DNA of 64,000 bases. Source: MM2 sp035460165. GTDB taxonomy: Bacteria > Pseudomonadota > Gammaproteobacteria > Burkholderiales > Methylophilaceae. The stretch spans positions 124,001-188,000 of the forward strand of contig DATHWW010000024.1 of assembly GCA_035460165.1 (NCBI GenBank). The letters are read 5' to 3'. The position numbers and the translations under genes are program-made. The notes beneath the pieces are model-generated. The model was not told where the DNA came from and did not search any database. It worked only from the letters and a program-made list of their open reading frames with translations. Below are positions 44,402-52,851 of this stretch, piece by piece; the stretch's first letter is position 1, and each line of letters begins with the position of its first letter.

Positions 44402-45324
44402 CGAAAACTGCCTTCATCAGCCATCCGGATACCTTGCTGCATGTCATGGATGGTTATCATCCGGAGTCGCCGGCACGTATTTCGGCGATCAAGGAGCAGC
44501 TTGCGCGCACAAAAACCCTGGAACGACTGCAAATCCATGAAGCGCCGCTCGCCACAGACGAGCAACTCACCCGCGTTCATTCCTCCGCCTATGTAAAACG
44601 TATCCGCGAGATCGCACCGCCGGCCGGTATCGTACGCCTCGACCCGGATACCGCGATGGGGCCGATGACGCTTTCGGCAGCACTGCATGCGGCGGGCGCA
44701 ACTGTGCTGGCAACCGATCTCGTCATGACGGGCAAGGCGCAGAACGCCTTCTGCTGCATCCGCCCACCCGGACACCATGCGGGCGTCGCCAATGCCGCCG
44801 GATTCTGCATTTTCAATAACGTCGCGGTTGGGGTGGCGCACGCCATTGCAAAACATGGCATAAAACGCGTCTCGATCATCGACTTTGATGTGCACCACGG
44901 CGACGGCACGGAAAACATCTATCGCGACAATCCGCACGTGATGCTGTGCTCGACCTTTCAGCACCCTTTCTATCCTTATCGCGGTGCCGATACGCGCACC
45001 GAGCGCATGGTCAACGTGCCCTTGCCGGCGATGACAGACGGCAAGAGTTTCCGCGCAGCGGTAGAGAATGAATTCGCACCGGCATTGGAAAAATTCAAGC
45101 CGCAGCTGGTGTTTGTTTCAGCGGGCTTCGATGCGCATGCGCTGGATCCGCTCGCAGAATTGCGACTGGTGCGCGAGGATTACATTTGGATAACGAACTT
45201 CATCAAGGAGATTGCGCAGAAGCATGCCCAGGGGCGCATCGTCTCATCGCTCGAGGGCGGCTATGACTTGCCCTCGCTGGCCGATAGCGCAAGCGCACAT
45301 ATCCGGACGCTGGCCGGGCTATGA
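44398..45324 (+). CDS. Histone deacetylase superfamily protein
   Basis: 308 residues, arginase/deacetylase fold. Catalytic His pair H126-H127 in RPPGHHAG, zinc ligands D164 and H166 in DFDVHHGDG and a third Asp in SAGFDAH. A C-terminal EGGYDLPSLA completes the site. The substrate cannot be told: bacterial members act on acetyl-lysine, acetylpolyamines or acetoin-related compounds. Overlaps rsgA upstream, and its end overlaps the convergent modC by 6 nt. Confidence 0.93.
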   Translation: MTKTAFISHPDTLLHVMDGYHPESPARISAIKEQLARTKTLERLQIHEAPLATDEQLTRVHSSAYVKRIREIAPPAGIVRLDPDTAMGPMTLSAALHAAGATVLATDLVMTGKAQNAFCCIRPPGHHAGVANAAGFCIFNNVAVGVAHAIAKHGIKRVSIIDFDVHHGDGTENIYRDNPHVMLCSTFQHPFYPYRGADTRTERMVNVPLPAMTDGKSFRAAVENEFAPALEKFKPQLVFVSAGFDAHALDPLAELRLVREDYIWITNFIKEIAQKHAQGRIVSSLEGGYDLPSLADSASAHIRTLAGL

Positions 45325-46422
45325 AGTACGATCGATGATGTGAATTGCGGCGACAGTCAACGACACGGTCGCGGGTACGCCCACCGCAATCTCGTTGCGC
45401 CGTGCTAGATGACTGGGAATATCAAGCCATAGCAGTGAACGAGCGTCATCTTCCATACATACCGCCAGCCGGGTGATCTCTCCAAGCGTATGTACCGTAT
45501 CGACGATTCCTTGCATTTGATTTTCGCGTTCGGTGTGCGATGGACGGTCGCGACGATGGAACACGATGCCGTCGGAAGGAATCACCCATTGCACCCGGCT
45601 GCCGAGGCGCACCTCCGGGCGATAAGGTGTCTTCAGCACGGACGCCCCAAAACGTAGCTGCGTGACATTCAGTTCCGGCTCATGTCCGATGACTTCTCCG
45701 TTATAAATATTGCGTATGCCAATCAGGCGCGCCACGTCCGCACTCGCCGGTCGGGCAACCAACTCAAGCGGCTTACCCGTCTGCAGCGTTCTGCCGCGAT
45801 GCAGCACGCACATCTCGTCGGCCAGCAGCATGGCTTCACGCAAATCGTGCGTCACCATTACCATCGGCATGGACAGGCTCTGTTTCAGCATCGCCAATTC
45901 GCCATAAAGCCGCTCGCGGGTCGCATGGTCGACTGCGGAAAATGGCTCGTCCAGCAACAGCACCTGTGGCTCGCGCGCCAACGCCCGTGCCACCGCAACC
46001 CGTTGCTGCTGGCCGCCTGACAGCTGCGCCGGCTTGCGGGACTCTAGCCCAGCCAGATTCACCCGCTCGAGCAGATCGTGCGCCGCGGCTGCACGCGTTT
46101 CCGGCGCGCGGTGCAGCATGCCGGCCATGACGTTGTGCAGGACATCAAGATGCGGAAACAACGCAAAATGCTGGGGCACATAACCGACACGGCGCTTACG
46201 TGCAGGCAAATAATGCCGGGAAGCGCTATCAAACCAGGTTTCGCCGCCACAGCTTATGACTCCATGCTTCGGCTGCACCAAGCCTGCCAACGCTCGCAGC
46301 AGCGTCGTCTTCCCGCTGCCGGAGGGACCGACCAAGGCCAGCAATTGACCACCCGCGCAACGCAGTTCGGCATCCATGGGGATGGGCGTTTCCTGCTGCA
46401 GGCGTACCAGCAGTTCAGACAT
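45319..46422 (-). CDS. modC: Molybdate ABC transporter ATP-binding protein
   Basis: 367 residues from ATG 46422 (MSELLVRLQQETPIP); an ATG at 46449 would overlap modB by 35 nt, while 46422 overlaps by 8 nt. Walker A GPSGSGKTTLL, signature LSGGQQQRVAVARAL and Walker B VLLLDEPFSAVDH are intact, and the C-terminal region is a MOP/TOBE domain expected to bind molybdate. Drives uptake through ModB. Confidence 0.95.
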   Translation of the reverse strand: MSELLVRLQQETPIPMDAELRCAGGQLLALVGPSGSGKTTLLRALAGLVQPKHGVISCGGETWFDSASRHYLPARKRRVGYVPQHFALFPHLDVLHNVMAGMLHRAPETRAAAAHDLLERVNLAGLESRKPAQLSGGQQQRVAVARALAREPQVLLLDEPFSAVDHATRERLYGELAMLKQSLSMPMVMVTHDLREAMLLADEMCVLHRGRTLQTGKPLELVARPASADVARLIGIRNIYNGEVIGHEPELNVTQLRFGASVLKTPYRPEVRLGSRVQWVIPSDGIVFHRRDRPSHTERENQMQGIVDTVHTLGEITRLAVCMEDDARSLLWLDIPSHLARRNEIAVGVPATVSLTVAAIHIIDRTS

Positions 46423-47095
46423 TACGGTAGGCATGGAGCCGACCGGCATACCGGCCGAGAAGATTGACGAAAACCAGCAATCCCAGCGAAATCAGCAGCA
46501 GCAGCAAAGACATGCTGCCCGCCCCTTCAAAGTTGAGCGACTGCACCTGGTCATAGATCGCGATGGAGACAGTCTTGGTTTCGCCGGGGATCGCGCCGCC
46601 GACCATCAGCACCACGCCGAATTCGCCCAGCGTATGCGCGAACGACAACGTCAACCCGGTAAGGACACCGGGCCACGCCAACGGCAGATCGACCGCCCAT
46701 AGCGCACGCCAGAATGACATGCCGCAACATTGCGCGGCATCGCGCACATCCTGAGGAATCGATTCGAAAGCGCGTTGCGCGGGTTGGATGGCGAAAGGCA
46801 GATTGACCAACACGGACGCAATCAGCAATCCGCTGAAACTAAAGACCAGCGGTCGCCCGAACAACTCGGAAAACCATGCGCCAAGCGGCGAATGGGCGCC
46901 CATCCCGGCCAGCAGGTAATACCCGATAACGGTAGGCGGCAATACCAGCGGCGTGGCGATGGCGGCGTCGATCAGAATCTTGCCGCGGAAACTGCTCCCT
47001 GCCATCCAGCGCCCGGCAAAAACGCTCACTGGCAACAGCAGCACGGTCGTCGCGACTGCCAACAGCAACGAGAGCTGGAGCGCCTGCCAGTCCAC
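46415..47095 (-). CDS. modB: Molybdate ABC transporter permease
   Basis: 226 residues, five or six membrane helices. The permease EAA motif reads AAQCCGMSFWRALWAVDLPLAW, the standard coupling loop to ModC (quoted here in part: AAQCCG and LPLAWPGVLTG). The start overlaps the modA stop by one base. Confidence 0.95.
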   Translation of the reverse strand: MDWQALQLSLLLAVATTVLLLPVSVFAGRWMAGSSFRGKILIDAAIATPLVLPPTVIGYYLLAGMGAHSPLGAWFSELFGRPLVFSFSGLLIASVLVNLPFAIQPAQRAFESIPQDVRDAAQCCGMSFWRALWAVDLPLAWPGVLTGLTLSFAHTLGEFGVVLMVGGAIPGETKTVSIAIYDQVQSLNFEGAGSMSLLLLLISLGLLVFVNLLGRYAGRLHAYRNV

Positions 47096-47865
47096 TAGCG
47101 GCTGTCCTGCGGCATCCCGAAGCCGTTGCGCGCGAGAATCGCGCGCGCCTTATCCTGTTGCAGAAACGCGTAAAACGTTTCCGCAACAGGCCCGGCCTGC
47201 TTGGTCAGCACCATGCGCTGCCGCAGGGGGGCATGCCAGTCCTGTCGTATCAATACATATCGCCCAGCTTTCTTCATGGCGGGGGTCAAGGCCAAGGAAT
47301 AGGCAACAATGCCGCCGCTGGCATTCGCGCTCGCTGCGAATTGTGCGGCCTGGGAAACGTTTTCGCCCAGAATCAGACGCGGTTGCAGCGGCTCCCAAAG
47401 CTGAGCTTTCTGCAAAGCCTCGCGCGCCGCCCTTCCGTAGGGCGCATGAGACGGGTTGGCGATTGCGAAACGCTCAATCTGGCCGCCTTCCATTGCAGCG
47501 CGCAAGCCGGCAAGTTGGTCATCGGCTTTCAAGGTCGAGTGGTGCGGCACGAACAGCACGATGCGGCCGAGCGCATAAAGCTGCCCTTCGTCGCGCGTAA
47601 ATCCGCCCTTCGCCAGGTCAAGCACGTATTTTTCATCCGCCGAAAGAAACATCTGAAACGGTGCGCCCTGCCGGATTTGAGCTGCCATGTTGCCACTGGA
47701 CCCGAATACGATTTCGACTGTATGCCCGGTGTCGGACCGGAATGCCTGCGCCACCTCACGCAAGGCTGATTGAAGGTCGGAAGCGGCAGCGATAAGCGGC
47801 ACATCGTCCGCGCTATGCACCATAAAACTCCAGCAAGTCGCCAATATCGCAGCAAATAGACGCAT
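47095..47865 (-). CDS. modA: Molybdate ABC transporter substrate-binding protein
   Basis: 256 residues. Signal peptide (LFAAILATCWSFMVHSA) then the ModA family start AAASDLQSALREVAQAF with oxyanion-contact regions AASDL and GSSGNMAAQI. First gene of modABC. A TACAAT hexamer upstream may be a -10 box. No clear ModE palindrome was seen. Confidence 0.94.
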   Translation of the reverse strand: MRLFAAILATCWSFMVHSADDVPLIAAASDLQSALREVAQAFRSDTGHTVEIVFGSSGNMAAQIRQGAPFQMFLSADEKYVLDLAKGGFTRDEGQLYALGRIVLFVPHHSTLKADDQLAGLRAAMEGGQIERFAIANPSHAPYGRAAREALQKAQLWEPLQPRLILGENVSQAAQFAASANASGGIVAYSLALTPAMKKAGRYVLIRQDWHAPLRQRMVLTKQAGPVAETFYAFLQQDKARAILARNGFGMPQDSR

Positions 47866-47999
47866 GAATCTTTTACCAGACGAGGATCAGGGCTGTGATT
47901 GTACCTGTTGGGCCAATTTTCGAACACGTTGGGTACTGCATGCCTGTCGTATCGATGAAAAGCGCTTGCCTAGCGCAGCACCAGCGTACCGACCTCGCC

Positions 48000-48008
48000 T
48001 GCTATAAT
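48000..48008 (+). promoter_or_regulatory. Extended -10 promoter of queD
   Basis: TGCTATAAT with a perfect hexamer, then six bases, then the queD ATG. No Shine-Dalgarno sequence lies in between, so a leaderless mRNA is predicted. Confidence 0.6.
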
Positions 48009-48014
48009 TACGCC

Positions 48015-48458
48015 ATGCAAATCACAACACGCCTTGAATTCGATGCCGGTCATCGCATCCCCTGCCACAAAAGCCAGTGCCGCAATCTGCACGGCCATCG
48101 CTACGCCATCGAAATCACGCTTTCCGGCGACGTGATCCAGCAGGAAGGCAGTTCGGAACAGGGGATGGTGATGGACTTCTCGGACGTCAAGGCGATCGCC
48201 CGCAAAGCGGTGGTGGATGTGTGGGACCATGCCTTCCTGGTTTACCAGGGCGATACTGCGGTGCGCGCGTTCCTGGAAACCCTGCCGGATCACAAGACGG
48301 TGGTGATGCTCAGCGTACCCACGGCGGAAAACATGGCGGCGGAAGCGTTCCGCATCCTTGACGAGCAATACCGCGACACCTATGGCAACCACCTGCGCCT
48401 GGAGCGCGTTAGGCTGTTCGAAACGCCCAACAGTTGGGCGGACGCCTTACGCCAGTAA
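48015..48458 (+). CDS. queD: 6-carboxy-5,6,7,8-tetrahydropterin synthase
   Basis: 147 residues. QueD converts dihydroneopterin triphosphate to 6-carboxytetrahydropterin, the second step of queuosine and 7-deazaguanine synthesis. Zinc ligands H13, H26 and H28 (FDAGHRIP and NLHGHRY) and the Cys in SQCRNLHGH are present. The usual size is about 120 residues; the extra length is a loop near residues 40-50. The frame is open further upstream but the promoter and family start favour 48015. The 3' end overlaps dnaQ by 12 nt. Confidence 0.93.
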   Translation: MQITTRLEFDAGHRIPCHKSQCRNLHGHRYAIEITLSGDVIQQEGSSEQGMVMDFSDVKAIARKAVVDVWDHAFLVYQGDTAVRAFLETLPDHKTVVMLSVPTAENMAAEAFRILDEQYRDTYGNHLRLERVRLFETPNSWADALRQ

Positions 48459-49172
48459 TTTCTCCGCGGGCTCTTCTTCCAGTCGAGTCCACAGGCTGAC
48501 TCCGCTAGCCGCCTTGTCCAGTCCTGCCAGATAGCTGCGATGGGCTTCCAGTTCGTTTTCATCGGCAGTGATAACCAGCAAAGGCTGGGTACGCACAATC
48601 ACCGCCGCCTCCCCTATGCCGCGCGGCTGTTCCGCGATGTCCATCATCAGGCTTTCCTGACCGCGCGTCATGGCCAGATAGACGTCCGCTAGCAGTTCCG
48701 CATCAAGCAACGCCCCGTGCAAGGTCCGCGAAGAGTTATCGATGCCGTAGTGACGGCAAAGTGCATCGAGGTTATTGCGCTGACCGGGGCGCAGCTCCTT
48801 CGCCATCTTGAGCGTATCGATGATGTTGGCGCATGCTTCCTGCACGCGGCCTTTGCTGATCATGCCCAATTCGGTATTGAGAAAACCCACATCGAAAGGC
48901 GCGTTGTGGATGATCAACTCGCCGCCGTCGATAAAGGTCAGAAACTCGTCGACCACGTCCGGGAAACGCGGCTTGTCCTGCAGGAACTCGAGTGAGATGC
49001 CGTGCACCTGCTGCGCACCGAGGTCGATTTCGCGATCAGGATTGAGGTAGACATGGAAATGGTTACGCGTCAGACGGCGATTGATGACCTCCACCGCAGC
49101 GATTTCGATAATGCGATGCCCCTGCGCTGGATCGAGGCCGGTGGTTTCAGTATCGAGGAAAATCTGACGCAT
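48447..49172 (-). CDS. dnaQ: DNA polymerase III epsilon subunit
   Basis: 241 residues, proofreading 3'-5' exonuclease of the replicative polymerase. Exo I motif FLDTETTGLDP (D7, E9) and Exo II NAPFDVGFLN are conserved; Exo III is HGALLDAELLADVYL. The C-terminal tail tethers alpha. It follows rnhA with a one-base overlap. Confidence 0.96.
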   Translation of the reverse strand: MRQIFLDTETTGLDPAQGHRIIEIAAVEVINRRLTRNHFHVYLNPDREIDLGAQQVHGISLEFLQDKPRFPDVVDEFLTFIDGGELIIHNAPFDVGFLNTELGMISKGRVQEACANIIDTLKMAKELRPGQRNNLDALCRHYGIDNSSRTLHGALLDAELLADVYLAMTRGQESLMMDIAEQPRGIGEAAVIVRTQPLLVITADENELEAHRSYLAGLDKAASGVSLWTRLEEEPAEKLLA

Positions 49173-49624
49173 TACGCTATCGCTTTCGCCAGCAATTGCT
49201 CGACCCCACGATTAGCCAGCATATCGGCACGCTCGTTACCGACATCGCCGGCATGACCGCGTACCCATACCCACTCCACGCGATGCTGCTGGGCCAATTC
49301 ATCCAGTTGGCGCCATAAGTCGTCGTTCTTGACCGGCTTCTTGTCGGCGGTTTTCCAGCCGCGCTTTTTCCAGCCGTGTATCCATTCGCTGATGCCTTTT
49401 TGCACATATTGCGAATCGGTGTGTACACGCACCTCGCAATTGCGCGTCAGGGCTTCCAGGGCTCGTATCACTGCTAGCAACTCCATGCGATTGTTGGTCG
49501 TCAGCATTTCGCCGCCGCAGAGTTCTTTTTCCTTGCCGCCGAAGCTTAACCAGGCGCCCCAGCCGCCGGGTCCCGGATTGCCTTTGCATGCGCCATCGGC
49601 ATAAATCTCGACTTTAGTTTCCAT
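49172..49624 (-). CDS. rnhA: Ribonuclease HI
   Basis: 150 residues. The four catalytic acids have the same numbers as in E. coli: D10 (YADGACKGNPGPGGWG), E48 (NRMELL), D70 (HTDSQY) and D134 (ERADMLA). The handle region KKRGWKTADKKPVKN is present. It removes RNA from RNA-DNA hybrids and lies beside dnaQ as in many proteobacteria. Start overlaps the methyltransferase end by 11 nt. Confidence 0.97.
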   Translation of the reverse strand: METKVEIYADGACKGNPGPGGWGAWLSFGGKEKELCGGEMLTTNNRMELLAVIRALEALTRNCEVRVHTDSQYVQKGISEWIHGWKKRGWKTADKKPVKNDDLWRQLDELAQQHRVEWVWVRGHAGDVGNERADMLANRGVEQLLAKAIA

Positions 49625-50357
49625 ATTCTTTTTTCTGATATTCCGATTTTTGTGTTGGTTTTGGTATGAAAACTTGCGTCACGCGCGTTCCATTCCAGTT
49701 AGGGCGGATCATTCGCATGCCCATGACACGCTTCTTTGCCACGAGAAAATACACCCCTCCCAGCATCGGCCACCAGCGATCCCCAGCGCCATCCATAAAG
49801 CGGCAGCGCTGCAGCCAGGTAAGTTTTCGTACAGGAGGCGCATAACACCCCATGCGTCCGGCAACCACCTCAAAGCCCAGCAGCGCGAGCCAATCCTTGA
49901 TGCGCTGCAGGGAAACGTACCTGCCTTGCCAAGGGAACGTCTCGTCCTTGTTGAACAAACGTCGCGCGCCCCAGAGGCTCAAGGGGTTGAAGCCGCTGAT
50001 GACCAGATGCCCTTCGGGCACCAGTACACGCTCTGCCTCGCGCAGCGTATCGTGCGGATTGGGTGAGAACTCCAGCACATGCGGCAACAGCAACAGATCG
50101 GCACTGGAAGTCGCAAAAGGCAATTGCACCGCATCGCATCGCAGCATGACGTCGCCATCGACCGCAGCCCGCAACCGAAACGGAATACGGCAATTACGCA
50201 GAAAATCGACCTCCGGCAGCCCGATCTGCACGGCATTGAAACCAAAAATATCGCTCACCGCACCATCGAACAAGGAATGCTCCTGCTCAAGCAGATACTC
50301 GCCAAGCGGGGTTTGCAGCCAGGATTGTTCGGTGTATGTTGGCAAAATGTCGCCCAT
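49614..50357 (-). CDS. SAM-dependent methyltransferase-like protein (gloB-adjacent family)
   Basis: 247 residues. The middle resembles Methyltransf_11 (AVQLPFATSSADLLLLPHVL, then VLVPEGHLVISGFNPLSLWG), but the glycine-rich SAM motif I is not recognisable; the aligned place reads GFNAVQIGLPE. This divergent form is typical of the proteins encoded beside gloB and rnhA in beta- and gammaproteobacteria (P. aeruginosa PA1814). The substrate is unknown. Its ATG overlaps the divergent gloB ATG by two bases. Confidence 0.8.
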   Translation of the reverse strand: MGDILPTYTEQSWLQTPLGEYLLEQEHSLFDGAVSDIFGFNAVQIGLPEVDFLRNCRIPFRLRAAVDGDVMLRCDAVQLPFATSSADLLLLPHVLEFSPNPHDTLREAERVLVPEGHLVISGFNPLSLWGARRLFNKDETFPWQGRYVSLQRIKDWLALLGFEVVAGRMGCYAPPVRKLTWLQRCRFMDGAGDRWWPMLGGVYFLVAKKRVMGMRMIRPNWNGTRVTQVFIPKPTQKSEYQKKEYGN

Positions 50358-51123
50358 GTTCGAGGTTAATCCAATCCCGGCTTTCCGGGATAACTATATC
50401 TGGCTCATCCGTCGCGGCAGCCACGCTGCAGTGGTGGACCCGGGCGACGCCGCACCCGTCGTATCCACGCTACAAGCCGAAAACCTGACGCTCGATGCCA
50501 TTCTGGTAACGCACCATCACGACGATCACATCGGCGGCATTGCGGAATTGATTCACCTGTATCCCGCAGCAAAAATTTATGCCCCGCATCGTGAGCAATA
50601 CAGCTTCAGGCACGAGCCCGTAGGCGAGGACGACATCATCGAACTGGACACCCTGGGCCTAAGCCTGAACGTCATGGAAACACCGGGGCACACGCTGGGA
50701 CACGTGGTTTATTATGGCGCAAATTCCCTGTTCTGTGGCGACACGCTGTTCAGTTGCGGCTGCGGGCGGCTGTTCGAGGGCAGTTGCGAGCAGCTCTACC
50801 ATTCCTTGCAGCGGCTTGCTTCGCTGCCTCCGCAAACACGGGTTTATTGCACGCATGAATACACCCGTCACAACATCCGTTTCGCGCGCATGATCGACCC
50901 GGAGAACCCCAAACTCCAGCTGCGCGAACATGAGGTCGATCGCCTTTTAGCGGCCAATCGCCCCACTCTTCCCACCACCATCGGCTTGGAACTCGCCACA
51001 AATCCTTTCCTCCGCTGCGATAGCGTTGCCATCCAATCGGCCGCTGCGCACCAATCGGCATTGAACAACGAGGATGCGATCTCGGTATTCTGCGCCATCA
51101 GAAAGCTCAGAAACGCATTTTAA
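50356..51123 (+). CDS. gloB: Hydroxyacylglutathione hydrolase (glyoxalase II)
   Basis: 255 residues. Hydrolyses S-lactoylglutathione, the second step of methylglyoxal removal. The metallo-beta-lactamase motif THHHDDHIGG (52-61) and the second-shell CGDTLFSCGCGRLFEG are present, with the HxxxN C-terminal ligand in CTHEYTRHNIRFA. Start at 50356 (MFEVNPIPAFRDNY); an in-frame ATG 9 nt upstream is possible. TGGCAAAAT lies 7 nt before the chosen ATG. Confidence 0.95.
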   Translation: MFEVNPIPAFRDNYIWLIRRGSHAAVVDPGDAAPVVSTLQAENLTLDAILVTHHHDDHIGGIAELIHLYPAAKIYAPHREQYSFRHEPVGEDDIIELDTLGLSLNVMETPGHTLGHVVYYGANSLFCGDTLFSCGCGRLFEGSCEQLYHSLQRLASLPPQTRVYCTHEYTRHNIRFARMIDPENPKLQLREHEVDRLLAANRPTLPTTIGLELATNPFLRCDSVAIQSAAAHQSALNNEDAISVFCAIRKLRNAF

Positions 51124-51161
51124 ATCCTTGATTCTTAATTGGAATAAAACGAAAAAATTGC

Positions 51162-51191
51162 TTGACGCTAGCCGGGCTGTACAGATAGGAT
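51162..51191 (+). promoter_or_regulatory. Sigma-70 promoter of mltD
   Basis: TTGACG, 18-nt spacer, TAGGAT. The start would be about 27 nt before the mltD ATG, after the gloB stop. Confidence 0.45.
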
Positions 51192-51224
51192 TGCAAGAAT
51201 TTTTGGCTTCCCAAGACACGTTAC

Positions 51225-52835
51225 ATGCTTGCTCAATCTCTGCTGAAGCTATCCATCCTCGCGCTCTTACTCGCCCCGGGCGCATACGCCGACACCAACA
51301 TCGCCGGCGAAGAAATCATCACCCTCGACGATGCCGCCGCGGCTCCTTCGGACAGCCGGCAAATCAACCCGACGCAAGATCACCTCACGCTCGAAAGTTA
51401 TACGCAGGACACCGACCCCGCCGAGACGGCCGTAAAGAACGCCGACCTGTGGCAGCGCATCAAGAGCGGCTACGCAATGCCCGAGCTGCAGTCGCCCATC
51501 ACCGCCAAGCACGAGTCCTGGTATGCCTCGCGTCCCGAGTACGTGAATCGCATGATCGGACGTAGCCAGAAGTATCTCTATCACATCGTTGAAGAAGTGC
51601 AGAAACGCGGCATGCCTACCGAAATCGCCCTGCTGCCCATGGTAGAAAGCGCATTCAACCCAACGGCAATGTCGACCAGCAAGGCCTCCGGCATCTGGCA
51701 ATTCATTCCTTCCACCGGCAGGAATTTCGGCCTGAAGCAAACCTGGTGGGTGGACAACCGGCGCGACGTCACCGCCGCGACCGATGCGGCACTTACCTAT
51801 CTGCAGAAACTGCATGTGATGTTCGGCACCTGGGATCTTGCGCTTGCCGCTTATAACGCCGGCGAAGGCACCGTGATGCGCGCCATCGAGCGCAACCGCA
51901 AACACGGCCTGCCCACCGACTACCAAAGCCTGCAACTTCCGCCGGAAACGCGCAATTACGTTCCCAAGCTGCAAGCGGTCAAGAATATCGTGACCAACCC
52001 GGAACAGTACGGATTGAATATCCAGCCTATTGCCAATCAACCGTATTTCATCAAGGTCAACGCTCCCAAGCAGATCGACGCCTCGCTCGCCGCCAAACTG
52101 GCAGGCGTGTCGACGGAAGAATTCCGCTCGCTCAACCCCGAATACAATCGCCCGGTGCTGACCACGACCGAAAGCACCCACGAAATCCTGCTGCCGATGG
52201 GGGCCGATGAAACCTTCGAAACCAATCTGGCCGCTTACGACAAACCCTTGGTGAGCTGGCAATCCTATTACGCCAAGCGCGGCGAGCGCATCGAAAACAT
52301 TGCGAAAAAATTCGGCGTAACGCCTGAAGAACTGCGCGAGGTCAATGGCATCAATCACAAGGGCAAGTTCAAATCCGCCCATCAGCTTCTGGTACCGCTG
52401 CAAAGCGAATCTGCCGAGGATATCTTTACGGCCGAAGATATTCCCGACCAGCAGGAAGAAGAAATTGTCACTGCATCGTTCTCCACCAAGCGCCACTTGG
52501 TGAAACGTGGCGAAACATTGGGAAGCGTCGCCAAGCGCTACGGCGTAAGCACAAAAGACTTGCGCGCGATGAACCATCTGAAATCGAGCAAGCTGAAAAA
52601 GGGCCAGATCCTACTCGTCCAGGTTGACGAGGACGCCCCCAAGCGCATGGCATCGCGCACCGTCAAATTGCGCAGCGCGAAGAGCAATTACGTCGTTCGC
52701 CGCGGCGACACGCTTTCCAGCATCGCCCGCAAGTTCGACGTCAGCACTTCAGAGATCAAGCGCTGGAATAACCTCAACGGCTCGCGCATCACCCCCGGCC
52801 ACAAGCTGAAGATTCTGAACCCGGACAAGGCTTAA
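51225..52835 (+). CDS. mltD: Membrane-bound lytic murein transglycosylase D
   Basis: 536 residues. Cleaves peptidoglycan glycan strands to 1,6-anhydro products. A signal peptide (LSILALLLAPGAYA) without lipobox; catalytic Glu is E141 in ALLPMVESAFNP, followed by GIWQFIPSTGR and AYNAGEG. Three LysM domains follow: about 345-395 (YYAKRGERIENIAKKFGV), 425-470 (HLVKRGETLGSVAKRYGV) and 488-533 (YVVRRGDTLSSIARKFDV). The missing lipid anchor is shared with other betaproteobacterial MltD. Located downstream of gloB as in Pseudomonas. Confidence 0.95.
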   Translation: MLAQSLLKLSILALLLAPGAYADTNIAGEEIITLDDAAAAPSDSRQINPTQDHLTLESYTQDTDPAETAVKNADLWQRIKSGYAMPELQSPITAKHESWYASRPEYVNRMIGRSQKYLYHIVEEVQKRGMPTEIALLPMVESAFNPTAMSTSKASGIWQFIPSTGRNFGLKQTWWVDNRRDVTAATDAALTYLQKLHVMFGTWDLALAAYNAGEGTVMRAIERNRKHGLPTDYQSLQLPPETRNYVPKLQAVKNIVTNPEQYGLNIQPIANQPYFIKVNAPKQIDASLAAKLAGVSTEEFRSLNPEYNRPVLTTTESTHEILLPMGADETFETNLAAYDKPLVSWQSYYAKRGERIENIAKKFGVTPEELREVNGINHKGKFKSAHQLLVPLQSESAEDIFTAEDIPDQQEEEIVTASFSTKRHLVKRGETLGSVAKRYGVSTKDLRAMNHLKSSKLKKGQILLVQVDEDAPKRMASRTVKLRSAKSNYVVRRGDTLSSIARKFDVSTSEIKRWNNLNGSRITPGHKLKILNPDKA

Positions 52836-52851
52836 ACGGTCTGAGTCCACG

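Noticed and set aside
47866..47965. ModE operator before modA
   Set aside because: No pair of TATAT-type half sites in the expected arrangement was seen.
51267..52577. 436-codon minus-strand frame over mltD
   Set aside because: Mirror of the LysM and transglycosylase coding sequence; no start signal or motif.
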